A stretch of DNA of 64,000 bases. Origin: Agriotes lineatus. Taxonomy: Eukaryota > Arthropoda > Insecta > Coleoptera > Elateridae. Made by a program: the position numbers and the translations under genes. The stretch is from the NCBI GenBank assembly GCA_940337035.1, contig CALNHX010001927.1:62001-126000 (forward strand). Direction: 5' to 3'. The notes beneath the pieces are model-generated. The model made no database searches and was not told the origin of the DNA. It saw only the letters and a list, made by a program, of their open reading frames with translations. Of this stretch, positions 40,080-51,897 are shown piece after piece. Numbering within the stretch: the first letter of the stretch is position 1; each line of letters begins with the position of its first letter.

Positions 40080-42300
40080 CTTATTTTATTTCCTCATTTA
40101 TCAAAATGTTAAAAAGGGTTGGACTTAATGGATTTTCTTGTCTTGTACATTATTCTTCATCAACATCCCCTCATAATACACTCCTGGATATAGGCTTCCC
40201 CTCGCTTTTCCACTGTTCTCTATTCTGTGCAAACTGATGCCATCCTCTTCCTGCTATCTGTTTCAAGTGATAGTACCAGCGTCTTGGTGATCTTCCCACA
40301 CTCCGTTTGTGTAAACGTGGCTTTGACATCTACAATTATCTTGGGGTGCAACGTGCCCGGCCCATTTCCATTTCTGTCTTGCAATGTATTCGATCAAGTC
40401 TTCTACCTTTGTTTTTATTCTTATATTTTAGTTACGAATGTGGTCTTTCAGGCTTGCTCCCAGCATCAGACGTTCTATAGCTCTTTATTATTCTGAATCT
40501 ATTAGCCGATTTGATGGTTGGTGTCATAGTTTCCACTGCGTAAGTAATCGCAGGTAGTATACAAGTATTAAATACTTTTTGTTTAGATTTATCGGAATGG
40601 TTTTTCAATACATGACCTAGTTTTCCGACATCTATCCAGGTTATTTTGACGTGTCTACTTATTTATGCCGCCTAATTTTCCCATAGTTTATTGATGTTTT
40701 TGTAATGGGCCGATTAGTGTCACCCGATATATATTGCATAATTTTTGTATTTAACTATGTCTTGTTAGTAATAAAACTGAACCGTGTATTAACTAATTTA
40801 ATACGCATTGTAAGTTTCTCACGTGCACGTCGTATTGTTATAAATACATTCGTAGTACTCGCTTAAACGTGTACATCAGCAAATAGCTACCCGCGCGTTC
40901 TGCAAATAACCAGGCCCGTCTTCAAGGAATTTGTGTTTGAGACTTAAACATTTTCACGCGGTTTGTGTTTGAACTGTAATCTCTAATTAAATATAAGGCT
41001 CACCTCTATACATGTATCAACGCGAGTAGAAACAGCTTTCGCCATTAAATATTTATAGTAAGAAGTTTAGATTGTTGATAGCGTAACTTGTATGCGGTGG
41101 CACTGTTTATTCTTGGAATTCTTTATGTAAATGTATTTCCTGGATTTGTGCCTTTCTTACAAATTATATATCTTTTTATGTAAACTGTTGAGTTTTTATT
41201 GCTGACAGTATTTGCATGCACAATTTTAGCATTCTAGGCGACAACGAGTAGGCCAGCCAGAGCAATATTTACTTTCCCTAAGCCATTATGAGATTTAAAT
41301 AGAGTTTTATGTTTCTACTACTGTTTAAACTAGCAAACCCAGGGCAATATAAATTGATAATACCGTAGAGTGTAAGGTTAAGTAAATAAGCCGCATTATA
41401 TCTTGAATAAAGATCACGATATCATAGGCAACGTGAAGACGGTTTAAATATTTGCCAACGATTCTTACTCACGTTTTTTACCAGTTGACTGTTTTAAAAA
41501 TATCCTCTAGCACGAAGGTGAACAGTCTTGGGAAGATATTATCTCCCTGTCTCACTCCTCACTTTGCCAGTATCTTACGGGTTTTACATATTTTACCATC
41601 GTCGTTTGGTGTTTTGCCATCCTTCATTTGAGATAACGCTAGTTGCATTTCTTTCTTGGTGATTACGGATATTTCTTCGGAGCTTATGTTCATAACGTGT
41701 CTCGTGACTGCAGCTGGAGGCTCGAGATTTACTTGTGAATACAGCGTTTCGTAGAAATGTTGAACTACCTCCTCAATTTTCATTACGTCCCATTATAATT
41801 TTGTAGTGAGAAGTTTTTGAGCTTGTGATATATCTACATAGAGTTGTTTGATATTTTCGTCGCTTGAAGCACTTGTAGGGGCATAGATCTGAGTTAGTTG
41901 AATACTATATCTTTGCGATACCTGCAAGACGACATATATATGATTGTTGGCAATATCGATCTCATCCTAGTTACTAAGTATTTAACTCTCATATGTCATA
42001 TGTATCATGACAGCGACTCTTCCTAGGTATGTATCTTTATCCGAATTATTTTGGTAGAACAGATGAACTGCTTTTGGTGTGGTACATTTTTCTTCTAGTC
42101 CTGCAGAGACCAAGAACGTCCCATTTGATATTTGTTAACGTTTCATTTAATTTCTCTAAGTCATGATTGGTTTTCATAGTTCGAATATTATATGTGACTG
42201 TTTAGAGTTTTGTTGTTCGACTTTTTTTTGGATACGAACAGTTGCGAATGTTTGCTTCCCTTAGAATCCGTAAGACTGACCTGTTTAAAGATGTGGAATT
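40080..42300 (-). pseudogene. Degenerate RTE-like retrotransposon (endonuclease to C-terminus)
   Basis: On minus from right to left. Endonuclease pieces (about 42190-41830): TNHDLEKLNETLTNIKWDVL, GRVAVMIHMTYES, then RYSIQLTQIYAPTSASSDEN. RT pieces (about 41783-41400): IEEVVQHFYETLYSQ, ISVITKKEMQLALSQMKDGK, GVRQGDNIFPRLFTFVLEDI and a decayed catalytic motif, YDIVIF. After a gap of several hundred bases comes the C-terminal end (about 40650-40140): KVFNTCILPAITYAVETM and later KRSVGRSPRRW. The motif order fits RTE/BovB-like elements (often annotated craniofacial development protein 2). Many stops and frameshifts and an internal deletion show it is long dead. Confidence 0.78.
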
Positions 42301-42579
42301 TGCTCTTAAGGGGTCTCCCCACGTGGGGCTCATCTCCGAAAAAAAGGAAGGACACAAGGTAAAACGTGTGAGAAAAACGTAATGATAGTCAAAACAAAAA
42401 TTAAGAAAGCCAAAATGCCCGCATTAAATCAATACAAAAAACTGAAGCAAATTACAAAAAATTAAACACCAGTTTACTACTAGCACTGCTTTAAATGACC
42501 ATTACTGTATAACTATACAACGTGTTCTTAAGGTGGCTAGGGAGAGCTCAGAGATTTCTATAGCGGGCGAGGTGAATTT

Positions 42580-43225
42580 TTCTTTTGCGCCTTGAAAACT
42601 AATGTTTAGGCAACTGTAGATACACCACTTTGTCTTGTATAGTAATGTCGAAAGCGGATTATTTTGCTAAGTACCTTTTCTGTTAATCTATTACCTGCGA
42701 CGGGTCTTCTATTTATAACCCGAGTTGGCTCAATAAGTCCTTACGTTTGTTGCCGAATTTTAAATGAAATATTTTGGTGCAACTGATACGTTGTAATTAG
42801 TTGTAATGAAGATGTTGGGGAGTAATATAATTAACTATTTATAGCTAGCCTTCTTATGTTTTTCGTTCACATAATTTTTCTTAATAAATAATTACGTATT
42901 ATGGAATGTTTTAATTAGTTAGTGAACAAACAAAATTATTGTTAGTCAGTAACTACCATTGCCAGGAGACCTTGAAGGCTCATTGTGATGAGGTGAATAT
43001 ATGTTAGAACCTACCGTTACAATTTTTGCTGGCCTTTCCCCGCTTTCACTTTACATAGACAATTTGCGGCTAAGGCGAGCTCATACATTACTAGAGTGAG
43101 CGAGACGAATTTTTGACGTGCGCCTTCAAAGAAGAAAATACCCAGGCAACTGTGTCTAAAGCGTATTATTTCACTAAGTACCTTATCTGAAAATTTATTG
43201 CAGCAAAACTTCTATGTATAATTGT
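42580..43225 (+). repeat. Imperfect direct repeat, period about 500 bp
   Basis: The block GGCGAGGTGAATTTTT...TGCGCCTT...AGGCAACTGT...CTAAGTACCTT...ATTA at about 42578-42700 recurs at about 43098-43205 as GAGCGAGACGAATTTTT...TGCGCCTT...AGGCAACTGT...CTAAGTACCTT. Similarity is patchy, interrupted by indels. Confidence 0.65.
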
Positions 43226-43448
43226 TTCACTGAAATGTTTTGATGTGATTAATATCTTGTAATCGTCAACGATTTCAAAATTCTGAAAAATTGTAGCATG
43301 ACACAGAAATGTTAAAACATCATTTGTCTGATAATAACAATTACTATAAATGACAAATTGTGAAGGTACCGTAATTATCCCCACTGCCCTTTGGTCATTA
43401 GATGTTACGACCTTCGTTGATTGTAATAATTAACACATTCCTGGCCTG

Positions 43449-43456
43449 TATAAATA
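43449..43456 (+). promoter_or_regulatory. TATA box
   Basis: TATAAATA, 126 bp upstream of the ATG at 43582. It would start a transcript near 43480 with a 5' UTR of about 100 nt. Plausible promoter for the ORFs of the TTAA-flanked element. Confidence 0.45.
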
Positions 43457-43581
43457 CCAAATTTTCCTAAAAAAATCCTTTTACGCAAACTTGCTTTCTG
43501 TATCGATTATCGGTAACAGTACTTGTTAGTGCCCCACAAGTGCTTTTATAGAGTTTTTTGTTTATTTAAACAATTCGTAAA

Positions 43582-43659
43582 ATGCCAAAGCGAAAATATC
43601 GATTGGCTAGGCCAAGAAAACGTAAAAATATGATTATGAAACAACTTTGTGCAAAGTAG
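43582..43659 (+). CDS. Short basic peptide or first exon, unknown
   Basis: 25 codons: MPKRKYRLARPRKRKNMIMK then QLCAK and TAG. Very rich in Lys and Arg, like a nuclear-localisation or DNA-binding start. The stop lies inside a possible splice donor (GCAAA before GTAGGT), so this may be the first exon of a longer protein and not a complete peptide. It lies 126 bp after a TATA box and inside the TTAA-flanked element. The protein was not recognised. Confidence 0.4.
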   Translation: MPKRKYRLARPRKRKNMIMKQLCAK

Positions 43660-44799
43660 GTAGCTTATACTAGATACTAAATTTTGCTTTAGATAAATTT
43701 AATTTTGTTTTTGTTTTCACATTGAAATAATACCAAATTTTTATTGGGACTGTTAGTCAATGACATTTAGATTTTGTTTCGTCGTTTTAGATGTCGCGTT
43801 ATGATGTATTCTATACTGTTGGCACAACTAAATTAGAACACAATAAATTTAATAGCTGATAACTTTTTGTTTAGATGTGAAGTTATGTATACACCGCGTT
43901 TTGATTTATTTAACAACATAGTGCATCCTTTTTGTGACATTTGGAAACTGTGTGGTTGTGGTTGGGATTTAGAAATATAATACTAGACAAAACTAAATAA
44001 ACGGTTTTATTACATAGAGTAGGTGATACTTCTACCATACAATCTCAGAGTTAATCTAAAGATAGCATTGTATAGACAAATAAACTGTCAAATTGTTCTT
44101 AATGTATATATTAACAGTAACTTCTTATTACCTAGAGGTGTAGAAGTTGGTGCTTTGTAAGGTTTAGCGTATGGTATTAATTAAAAATACTCTTTCAAAA
44201 GTACTTGTACTTATATAACGTCGAAACATATAAAGATTGGTAGAGGCTAGTGCGAACATAGGGACATGCAAGACAATTGCTCTTTTACACTGTAATAAAC
44301 CTTTTTTTAAATGTAGAATATTTCTGTATAGCAACAAAACTAAGTCATTTATGTAGTTCATTTATAAGATTGCCAGACTTTGTTCTTATTCGTGCCAAAA
44401 ATATGAATTTTTTTAACTTGCTGGAAAAAATTCGACTTCTCCATATCAATTTTTAGAAGTATAGTTAGGAAATGACTTAGTTTCCAACACTCTTTTTAAA
44501 AATTCAAAAGCAGGAACAAATGAATGTAAACGTTTATTAATGTACGAGTAAGTAACTTACTCTGTGAAAAAATACTGTTTGCCACGTGCGAAAACTCGGT
44601 TATTCCACACTTGGTAGACAAATAACTATTTTTGTACCAATAAAACAAATAACTTTTTGGCGCTTTTGCCTTTTTTAGGAAAAACCACATTGTATACATT
44701 TTATCGCATAAGAATATAGACGTGATAAGTGAATATAAGTGCTGTAATAAATATAACGTATAATCAAAGAGCATGTGTATAATTCTCTCCAGGAGATAG

Positions 44800-45264
44800 A
44801 TGCTGCTCGCTCATTTACAAACAGAGCCAGAAACATTAGTTGTAGGTTACCTAATTTCTGATGTTGATAGTGTGATGTTCTTTACTTGTAATTCTGAAGC
44901 TCCGATAAGTTCCTTACCAGCTGAATTTCCTTTTTCCGAAAGTAATGAAAATTTTTTCTATACCACATCTGAAAATGAACACGAACTTCCATTCAATGAA
45001 AGTGACAACGACGATAATGTTTCCGAAACAGAATCATTGTCCAATGGCAATGGTTTTTCAAAAAACAAACCAGATTATCATAGTGCAAGTTCAAATTCCG
45101 ACGAAGAGAATAATGACAGCAGTGAACTTGAAGAACTCTATTGCGAAAAAGAAAACATTTCCATTTCAAATTACTGGTCGGCACCTTATAAACATTTCTT
45201 ATTTTCTAAATCAATTCAAAGCTTTAAAGCTAAATCTAACCTAACTATAGAAAGAAAACAATGA
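44800..45264 (+). CDS. Acidic low-complexity protein or exon, unknown
   Basis: 154 codons from ATG 44800. The middle (residues about 45-120) is acidic and Ser/Asn-rich with runs such as SNSDEENNDSSELEELYCEK. The end is mixed (YWSAPYKHFLFSKSIQ). A possible acceptor, TTCTCTCCAG, sits at 44783-44792, but an in-frame TAG just before the ATG makes it uncertain whether this is an internal exon. Acidic stretches of this kind are common in the N-terminal parts of piggyBac-like transposases, but no catalytic region follows. It is the only ORF of this length in the candidate TTAA element. Function unknown. Confidence 0.4.
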   Translation: MLLAHLQTEPETLVVGYLISDVDSVMFFTCNSEAPISSLPAEFPFSESNENFFYTTSENEHELPFNESDNDDNVSETESLSNGNGFSKNKPDYHSASSNSDEENNDSSELEELYCEKENISISNYWSAPYKHFLFSKSIQSFKAKSNLTIERKQ

Positions 45265-46619
45265 AATGTATGCTTTGTAATGTTGTCGCTTTCCTTTACA
45301 ATATTTCAACATTTTGGTTAGGAATCATTACTCACGTTTACGTACCTAAAAATGTTGAAAACATCGCGCTTTTGAAGGATTTTTAATCTATTATACTTTT
45401 TCAAAATATGCGGAAACCAATTATGTTCTGTCGATTTGTATAGTTTGATATTTGCTTTATCATTCGAGTGGTCTCTGAAATTGTCCAATTTTAATTAGTC
45501 TTATGTAGTTTCAAATTATAGAAATTAAAAACTGGCAATTACAAAAGCCACTGAAATAATAAAGCAAAAAAACAAACTATACTGGTGTCCATATAATTTC
45601 ATTTCATTTATATGTAATCGTAAGTTACTTAGTTTATTTATTACATTTTTTGGTATCCTGTATCTTTTCTCGATTGCAAGTATGTACATATTATGATTGT
45701 CTTGTAAAAATAGTTATACTGATGATTCAATAAAGCATTTCTAAATAACTGCCTAGATTCTTTCATCAAGTGTGCCAAATTTTAGTGGTAATTTATTCAT
45801 TTAGATATTGTAGTAGTACTGTAAACGATTTATTTAGCATGCTATACACTACATTTTTATTAATATTGGGATTGGGGTGCATGCCAACGCAATAAATGTA
45901 ATATACATTTTTACAAGCCTATTAATACATTTAATTTTAACAAATGTTTATTTTTGCGAAAGTTAAACGTATGAATTAATAAATATTTACCTGTTTATAG
46001 CACGTACCACCTTGGTAAATACCTGCTATTGTTTAAAAACCCTGCAAGGTCTTACGACAAGTTAATCCTAAGAGCGTGTGGCGTACGCAGGTAAACCGAT
46101 GCGAGCGAGCGGCGCGCCGGTTCATAGCAGAATGTAGGAAGCTTATTTTGGAGAATATGGTGCCCTAAACTATTGCGTTGTCTTGGATATTTAAAGAATG
46201 CATTCGTTTGAAATCGTTTTCTATACGTCATTTAACTGCTAATAAGTGTTCAATTGACAGGTCATATTTACATTTCCCATTATCTCAATAATTTCCTTTA
46301 TATTTCATTAAGTAAAATTATACAAATACCGATTTATAAGATGTTTGAAATCTTTTTTCAAAAATCTAAAGTTGGCACAGTGACTCTATATCAACCAACG
46401 CTATAATAAAATAGCGAACGTCCCTTCAAATTCATTTTTGTAGGTGCTACCCCCGACATTAGGATTTTATTTTTACGAAAATTTTACCTAGCGCAGTGTG
46501 TTGCCTAAACCCTCTCCCTAGCACTCTTAAGCACCACCGTGCGTTAAGGACTATTTACTATCGAATGGTGTGGCAAACGCGGGCTGTGGCCAATCGGAGG
46601 GTAACATAATCAATAGATA

Positions 46620-48350
46620 GAAACAGTACTACGTTGAGGGACTCATATGGAAAAAAGAGGTACACAAAGTAGAACAAGGCTCCCAAGAACAGACAACTGA
46701 ATCAGTAGAAGCATGAGATGAAATAACAGAGGAAGAAGCAAAGATAGCTGAACATTACAATATGGCCTAAGGACTGGGTAGCAATTAATTACTTTGCAAT
46801 TAAATTACTAATTAAATTCCTTTTTGTTGATTTGTCTTAGACTTGAATTACTTTTCAAAATACGGTCATTCTAATTGGCAATTGCCTAGTTCGTTAAAAA
46901 GTACTTGACAATTACTTTTTGAAAGTAATTAATTACTACGTTTAATTACTTTTGAGTAATTAAATTACTTTGCAATTTCTGGGGCAATATAAATATAATT
47001 TATTATTTTCTATAAATAGTTATGTGCACCAGCAATTTGGTGCAGACTAGCAAGATGTAGCATTGCAGCTTGCTAATAATTATTGTGTAAGAAATAAAAA
47101 ATATGTCTGCGGTAAGTACATATTGCCGAGTAAAGTACGGTAAAAATATAATTAAATTTTTTCCATAACAACTGACAACAAATAGATTCATTGTACAATT
47201 TTAGTTCATAATATTTATTTATTAATTTCAATTTTTTCGTTTAAAACGATTTACCAGCACGACTCTCTAAATATTACTAACTACAAATATACAACAATTT
47301 CTAGTGAAAGTAATTGAAAAAGTAATCTATGTTGTACAATTACAATTACCAAGTAATTGATAATTGAATTACTGGTAATTATTTTTTTTAAAAGTAATTT
47401 TCCCAGCTGTGTATCGGCCCAGAGGGGAAGTGTACAAAATTTACATTAAAGCAGCTAGCACCAACGAAAAATCTGTGAGAGATAATGGAAAGAAGAAATG
47501 TAAACAGTGTGCTGATAAACTCTGTGAAAAGCTTATATAACTGGGTCAGTCACTATGCTACGACACAAAGCCGAAACTTACAATCTTCTGAGACTAATTT
47601 CGTTTTTGTTTATAACAGTAATGTACGAAATTATAAGAACTGCAAAGATAAGATATACAGGGATACTTGAGTATATCTGAAAATAGAGGAAATAGATATG
47701 AACATCTTAGTATTTCCAGATGATATCGTAATATTAGCAAAAGCAGAAAAAAATGTAGACTAGTCTAGAAGCATGAAAAGTCTGTAGAAAAGAAAAACAT
47801 GGTCATAAACACAGGAAAACTATATACAACGTGGAAATTAAGTAGCGCATAAATCCGGCACCGTCGTCAATGTTCGTCTTTAATGAAAAATCTCATATGG
47901 GTGTAGTGACTCAAATTGCAGTGCATTTGTTGAAGTAATTTTCAGATTTTTACATCATTTCTTTGAAATGTTATGACGTCATTGTATTTTTTTAAATGAC
48001 AAGCTATATATTTTTTCATTTATTTCGGTAGCAAGTTTTAATCTGTTTCAACGGCATACAATTTTACATAGGCTACATTAAAGTATTAGAAAAACAAGAA
48101 TATTCAATACTAAGTGCCAATGTTACCTATTTATGTGAAAACTACAATAGAAAAAAACAGGTACTCAACTGGTTATGGCATTCCAAGAGATTGGATGAAG
48201 GAAATTACCACATCAAACATGGGCAGTAAAAAGAATGTGAAAAAGAAAAAGGAGTAATCCAAGGGCAGTCTAAACTGTCACTAGCAGAAGACAAAAAACA
48301 GAGCACAAAAAAGTAGCGTGGAAAAATCTCTTACGAAACCTCAGTAAAAA
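46620..48350 (+). pseudogene. Degenerate reverse-transcriptase relic (RTE-like), interrupted
   Basis: Fragments in the plus direction. About 46650-46760: ITEEEAKIAEHYN-like linker text. 47430-47640: LKQLAPTKNL and SVLINSVKSLYNWVSHYATT. 47695-47760: MNILVFPDDIVILAKAEKNV, a clear RT catalytic block with F-P-DD in place of F-A-DD. 48150-48330: RYSTGYGIPRDWMKEITTSN, a C-terminal block. Stops and frameshifts occur between all pieces, and an AT-rich element (about 46768-47413) splits it. Clade uncertain. Confidence 0.6.
46768..47413. mobile_element. Non-autonomous element with many ATTACTTT motifs
   Basis: Both ends are packed with ATTACTTT/AAAGTAAT in both orientations, with an unrelated centre. 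The outer edges carry CTGGG (left, 46776) and CCCAG (right, 47403-47407). Similar flanking bases (TATGGCC left, TATCGGCC right) may be a decayed 8-bp duplication, which would make it hAT-like. It splits a reverse-transcriptase relic, which supports an insertion. Confidence 0.5.
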
Positions 48351-48435
48351 ACAAGAAGTAAATAAGTATCTATAGGCACCAACTTGAGTGAACTATGTTG
48401 TACGGAATTTACTAGATATTACACAAAATATCCTA

Positions 48436-49120
48436 TTTTTACTTCCTTTTACTATAAAGGAAGTATTGGATTCACCCCAAAAATTCGAAATTGAGTTTTC
48501 AACAGATCCTCACGTTTCAGAGTCCCCTGATCCCAAAAAACATATTTTTTTTCATTGGTCTGTGTGTGTGTCTGTGTGTGTGTGTGTCTGTGAACAGAAT
48601 ATCTCAAAAACGAAAAGAGGTATGGCGTTGAAACTTCATATATAAGTTTTGTGTACTATGTAGATGAGACAGCAAGCTTTTGAAGAAAATCGCATAACCG
48701 GAAGTAGGTGTTTACTCTTGTGATTTTTCAGTTTTTTTCGATTTTTTCAAAAACGGCTCTAACGATTTTTTTTAAACTTTACATTTTTATTACATTTTGA
48801 ATGTGTATTGATGTGAGATAGGTGATTTTCCAGTTGAATACTTCTAAAGTGGGTTTCTTTTGTTTTTTTTTCTATTTTTTTTATTAACTCCTATTTTAAA
48901 TAAAACACCCAGTATATTATTACATTTTTGAATTCACCTTAAAATTCTAGAGAAAATTTGTCTCTTCAACTAACGCTCTATTTTCTACCGTTTTTGTAGT
49001 ATTTGTAATTTTTGAAAATTTTTGACAAATGGCTAAAAATTAAAAATGAAATTTTTGACTAATTATAAGAACACTGTAAAAGGAAGTTGTGTGAGTGTAT
49101 CACACCAGATTTTTTATATA
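48436..49120 (+). repeat. Dispersed repeat with a TG microsatellite
   Basis: Begins with the small hairpin ACTTCCTTTTACTATAAAGG, contains a TGTGTGTG run at 48558-48590 and ATATCTCAAAAACG, and ends CACTGTAAAAGGAAGTTGTG at 49073-49092 followed by CACCAGATTTTT. The right end recurs at 53850-53990. Non-coding, probably a non-autonomous mobile repeat. Confidence 0.7.
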
Positions 49121-49348
49121 ACGAAATACTTGATTCCAAAAGTGTTTTCCTAATGCAGCGTTAAGGATCAATAATGTTAATAATATGAGCATTAAACATT
49201 TTCTCAAATCACCATTCCACCGGGTTGGCAGAGCGGTACTAAATACGCGAAAAGTTTTCGGTAGGAATAAAAATACATTTAACTAACTCGCCGTTGTCGA
49301 TTCTTGTTGCATTATTGCATCAGTGTTTCGTAGATCTGACAAGACCTA

Positions 49349-49536
49349 GGGCCGGTTGCAGAAAGCAATGTTAAGTCTGGTGTTAGCTAACATCGCGTCA
49401 AAGTGAACAAAATCGCATCAAATTTTGTTTACTAATGTATTAGTTACCATAAGCATTTGAGATTTGATTCGTTTTTGTTCACTTTGACGTCGCGTTAGCT
49501 AACACCAGACTTAACATTGCTTTCTGCAACCGGCCC
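49349..49536. mobile_element. Palindromic MITE with CTA target duplication
   Basis: 188 bp. Ends GGGCCGGTTGCAGAAAGCAA and the inverted copy, arms of about 75 bp (AATGTTAAGTCTGGTGTTAG, CTAAC). CTA flanks both sides (49346-49348 and 49537-49539). A 3-bp duplication and GG...CC ends suggest PIF/Harbinger or a related group. The inner region matches the MITE at 35064-35252. Confidence 0.82.
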
Positions 49537-49539
49537 CTA

Positions 49540-50328
49540 ATCGTGTATTTTTTGTTGGCAGCAACCTTGATAATGAGACACTTCTTAAAACTAACAGGAA
49601 TGCAAATTAGAACCGGTATAACAACCTTGATGGTGCAACGTTCAAGGCAGGTATATGTCTATTTTTAAATTTTTAAAATGTATTTATTTCATTTATTGTT
49701 CAATAATGTACAGATTATGTAATTGCAATTGGAAAATAATTTGAAAAATAAATCCACCTATATCTACAAAATATTTCTACTTAGAATAAAATACAATATT
49801 CATTTGGTCACTTAAGCATTGCTTGCGAGTGACCACGGAAAAAGAATGATCGCAATAAAAGCAGAACCAGCAGAACTAATTATTAGGTAGTTACAGCATC
49901 AAACGGCCAAAGATAGGTAAGAGTAATAATCCAATCCTATTCTTCTTATTCAATTTTCAATTTAAATGGGTTCGGTGAACTACATGATCTGATTTTAACC
50001 GGAATATTTATTGTACAATTTAGGACATAGGTATAAAACGTGTTTTTGTGAAGGAGTTTTAGATACTTTAGAAATTAGAAGTGTTAGATTACAATTACTT
50101 CTTGTACCGTGCCCATGGAGAAAAGTTTGAAATTGTTGTTTATATTTGTATGAGAATAATGCTAATAACTTTATGTAAACCTGTTCAACCGATATTAGCT
50201 TCTGAGTATAATTGATCAGCGTGGTATGAGTAATCTTTACGAAATATTATTTTTAAAAACGGCTTCTGTAAAATTTCTAATGGATAAAGATTGCAATTAG
50301 CAACCCCGCCTCAGCACATAATGCCATA
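49540..50328. other. AT-rich spacer, nothing recognised
   Basis: No gene or clear repeat; it may include the decayed 3' UTR of the reverse-transcriptase relic to the right. Confidence 0.4.
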
Positions 50329-51897
50329 CTAAATTAGTAATTGAACAATAGCAAAATAAACTCTTTTGATTGTATTTTGAAGAATATTTTTAAACAGTTT
50401 GAATTTGTATATAGTTTTCCTAATTCTAATCACTACTCCATCAATATGGGGTTTGTAATGTAAATTGGAGTCAATAATAATTCCTAGGTATTTTACTTGT
50501 TTTATTGAAGCTATGGTTTGAGTACATTTACAATTAAATTTATTTTGGTTCAAACACCTTACTGTGTGTACATTGTTTTTAGCTAGAAGTTGCTCCCTTA
50601 AGGTTGTTGGCGAGAAGCAAAGGAATTTAGTTTTAGATACATTTAGTGACAATAAATCATAGTCCTACTGATTTTTTACCACTACCATACCATGCTCCAC
50701 TATCCGCAATAGTTCACCCCAGCTATCTGCCGCAAATCTACCGCTATGTCATTCGTGAAAGAAATAATTTTAGCCTCGATGTCAAGTTTAATGAGATCAT
50801 TTATATAAATGAGAAAGGGTATAGGCCCTAATACAGTGCCCTGCAGGATTCCCATTTTAACTTCGAGTTTACTGCTGTTCACTCCATTAACTGCAACTAT
50901 TTTACTTCTATTCGCTAAGTAAGATTTTATCAAATTATTCGTTAATCCCGTAATTCCAATATTGTCTAGTTTGTGGCAGAGGCCCTGATGTAACACTGTA
51001 TCGAACGCTTTCGCGAGATCAAGAAACACTGTTAGGGATTTTTATTATTACTCAAATTTGTGTATACAGTTTTTGGATAATTCAAATATAGCATTGTTGG
51101 TACTAAGATTGCTACGGAATCCATATTGAATTTGAGCTAATATGTAAAATTTTTCAAGGAATTCAATAAACCTATTTTTAATGCGTTTTTCAATAATTTT
51201 ACCCACACCACTAGTAAGTGAAATTGTATGGTAATTATAAACTTTGTCTTTGCCGCTAGCTTTAAAGCTAGAAATAATTAAGAACGTTTTAAAAATAGTG
51301 GAGAATTTTCCACTATTAAAACACAAGTTAATAATGTGCACCAGTGCACCATTAGTTTTATTATGTGTGTAAATGTTTTTTTTTATTAAAAAGTTAGAAA
51401 TATCATTTAGATCAGAGAAGTGGGTTTTTAGTGTTTTGATTTGTTTCTCAATTTCACTTTCGGTAACCAGCGTTAAATAGATTGAATTTGGATAAAGTTT
51501 CTTAGGCTGGTGGATGTTATAAATTCCAGTGACAGTAGTGAAATTGTTTGTGAATAATTTTAATTATAATGAAATAATGCAGCGTTTTACTATGTTTGTG
51601 AACACTAAATTTCAAGATACTTCAACTGAGGTTATACTACTGATGGAAGAACATTACATTAACGTTCCTACCTGAACATTATGTTAGTTTAAGTGGAAGT
51701 ACAACTGTAGTTGAACCTTTTCTATTTTTTTCTGTATCGGAGAAAATAAAGCCATTTATTAATAGTTGTATTATTATTATTATCAATCTTATTTATTTGT
51801 TTCGCCATATCAATTGCAACATTATAGAAATATTTGTTAAAGCGATTGGCTTTTTCTTTATCATCAGTTATTGGTGCGTTAACATCATCAGTTAAAT

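Larger units (their letters stand above)
42532..46526 (+). mobile_element. Candidate 4-kb TTAA-flanked DNA transposon
   Basis: TTAA occurs at 42528-42531 and 46527-46530. Just inside, the left end is GGTGGCTAGGGAGAG and the right end, inverted, is GAGTGCTAGGGAGAG: GCTAGGGAGAG is identical, and TTTAGGCAAC follows a short distance inside both ends. TTAA duplication is the mark of piggyBac and Kolobok elements. Inside are a TATA box, a short basic ORF, an acidic ORF and a direct repeat (42580-42730 against 43090-43225). No catalytic transposase domain was recognised, so superfamily and even element status remain tentative. Confidence 0.5.

Noticed and set aside
40227..40496. Plus-strand ORF of 89 codons
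   Set aside because: It is the antisense of the RTE-like C-terminal relic.
48558..48590. TG run as a regulatory element
   Set aside because: It is an internal microsatellite of the dispersed repeat at 48436-49120.
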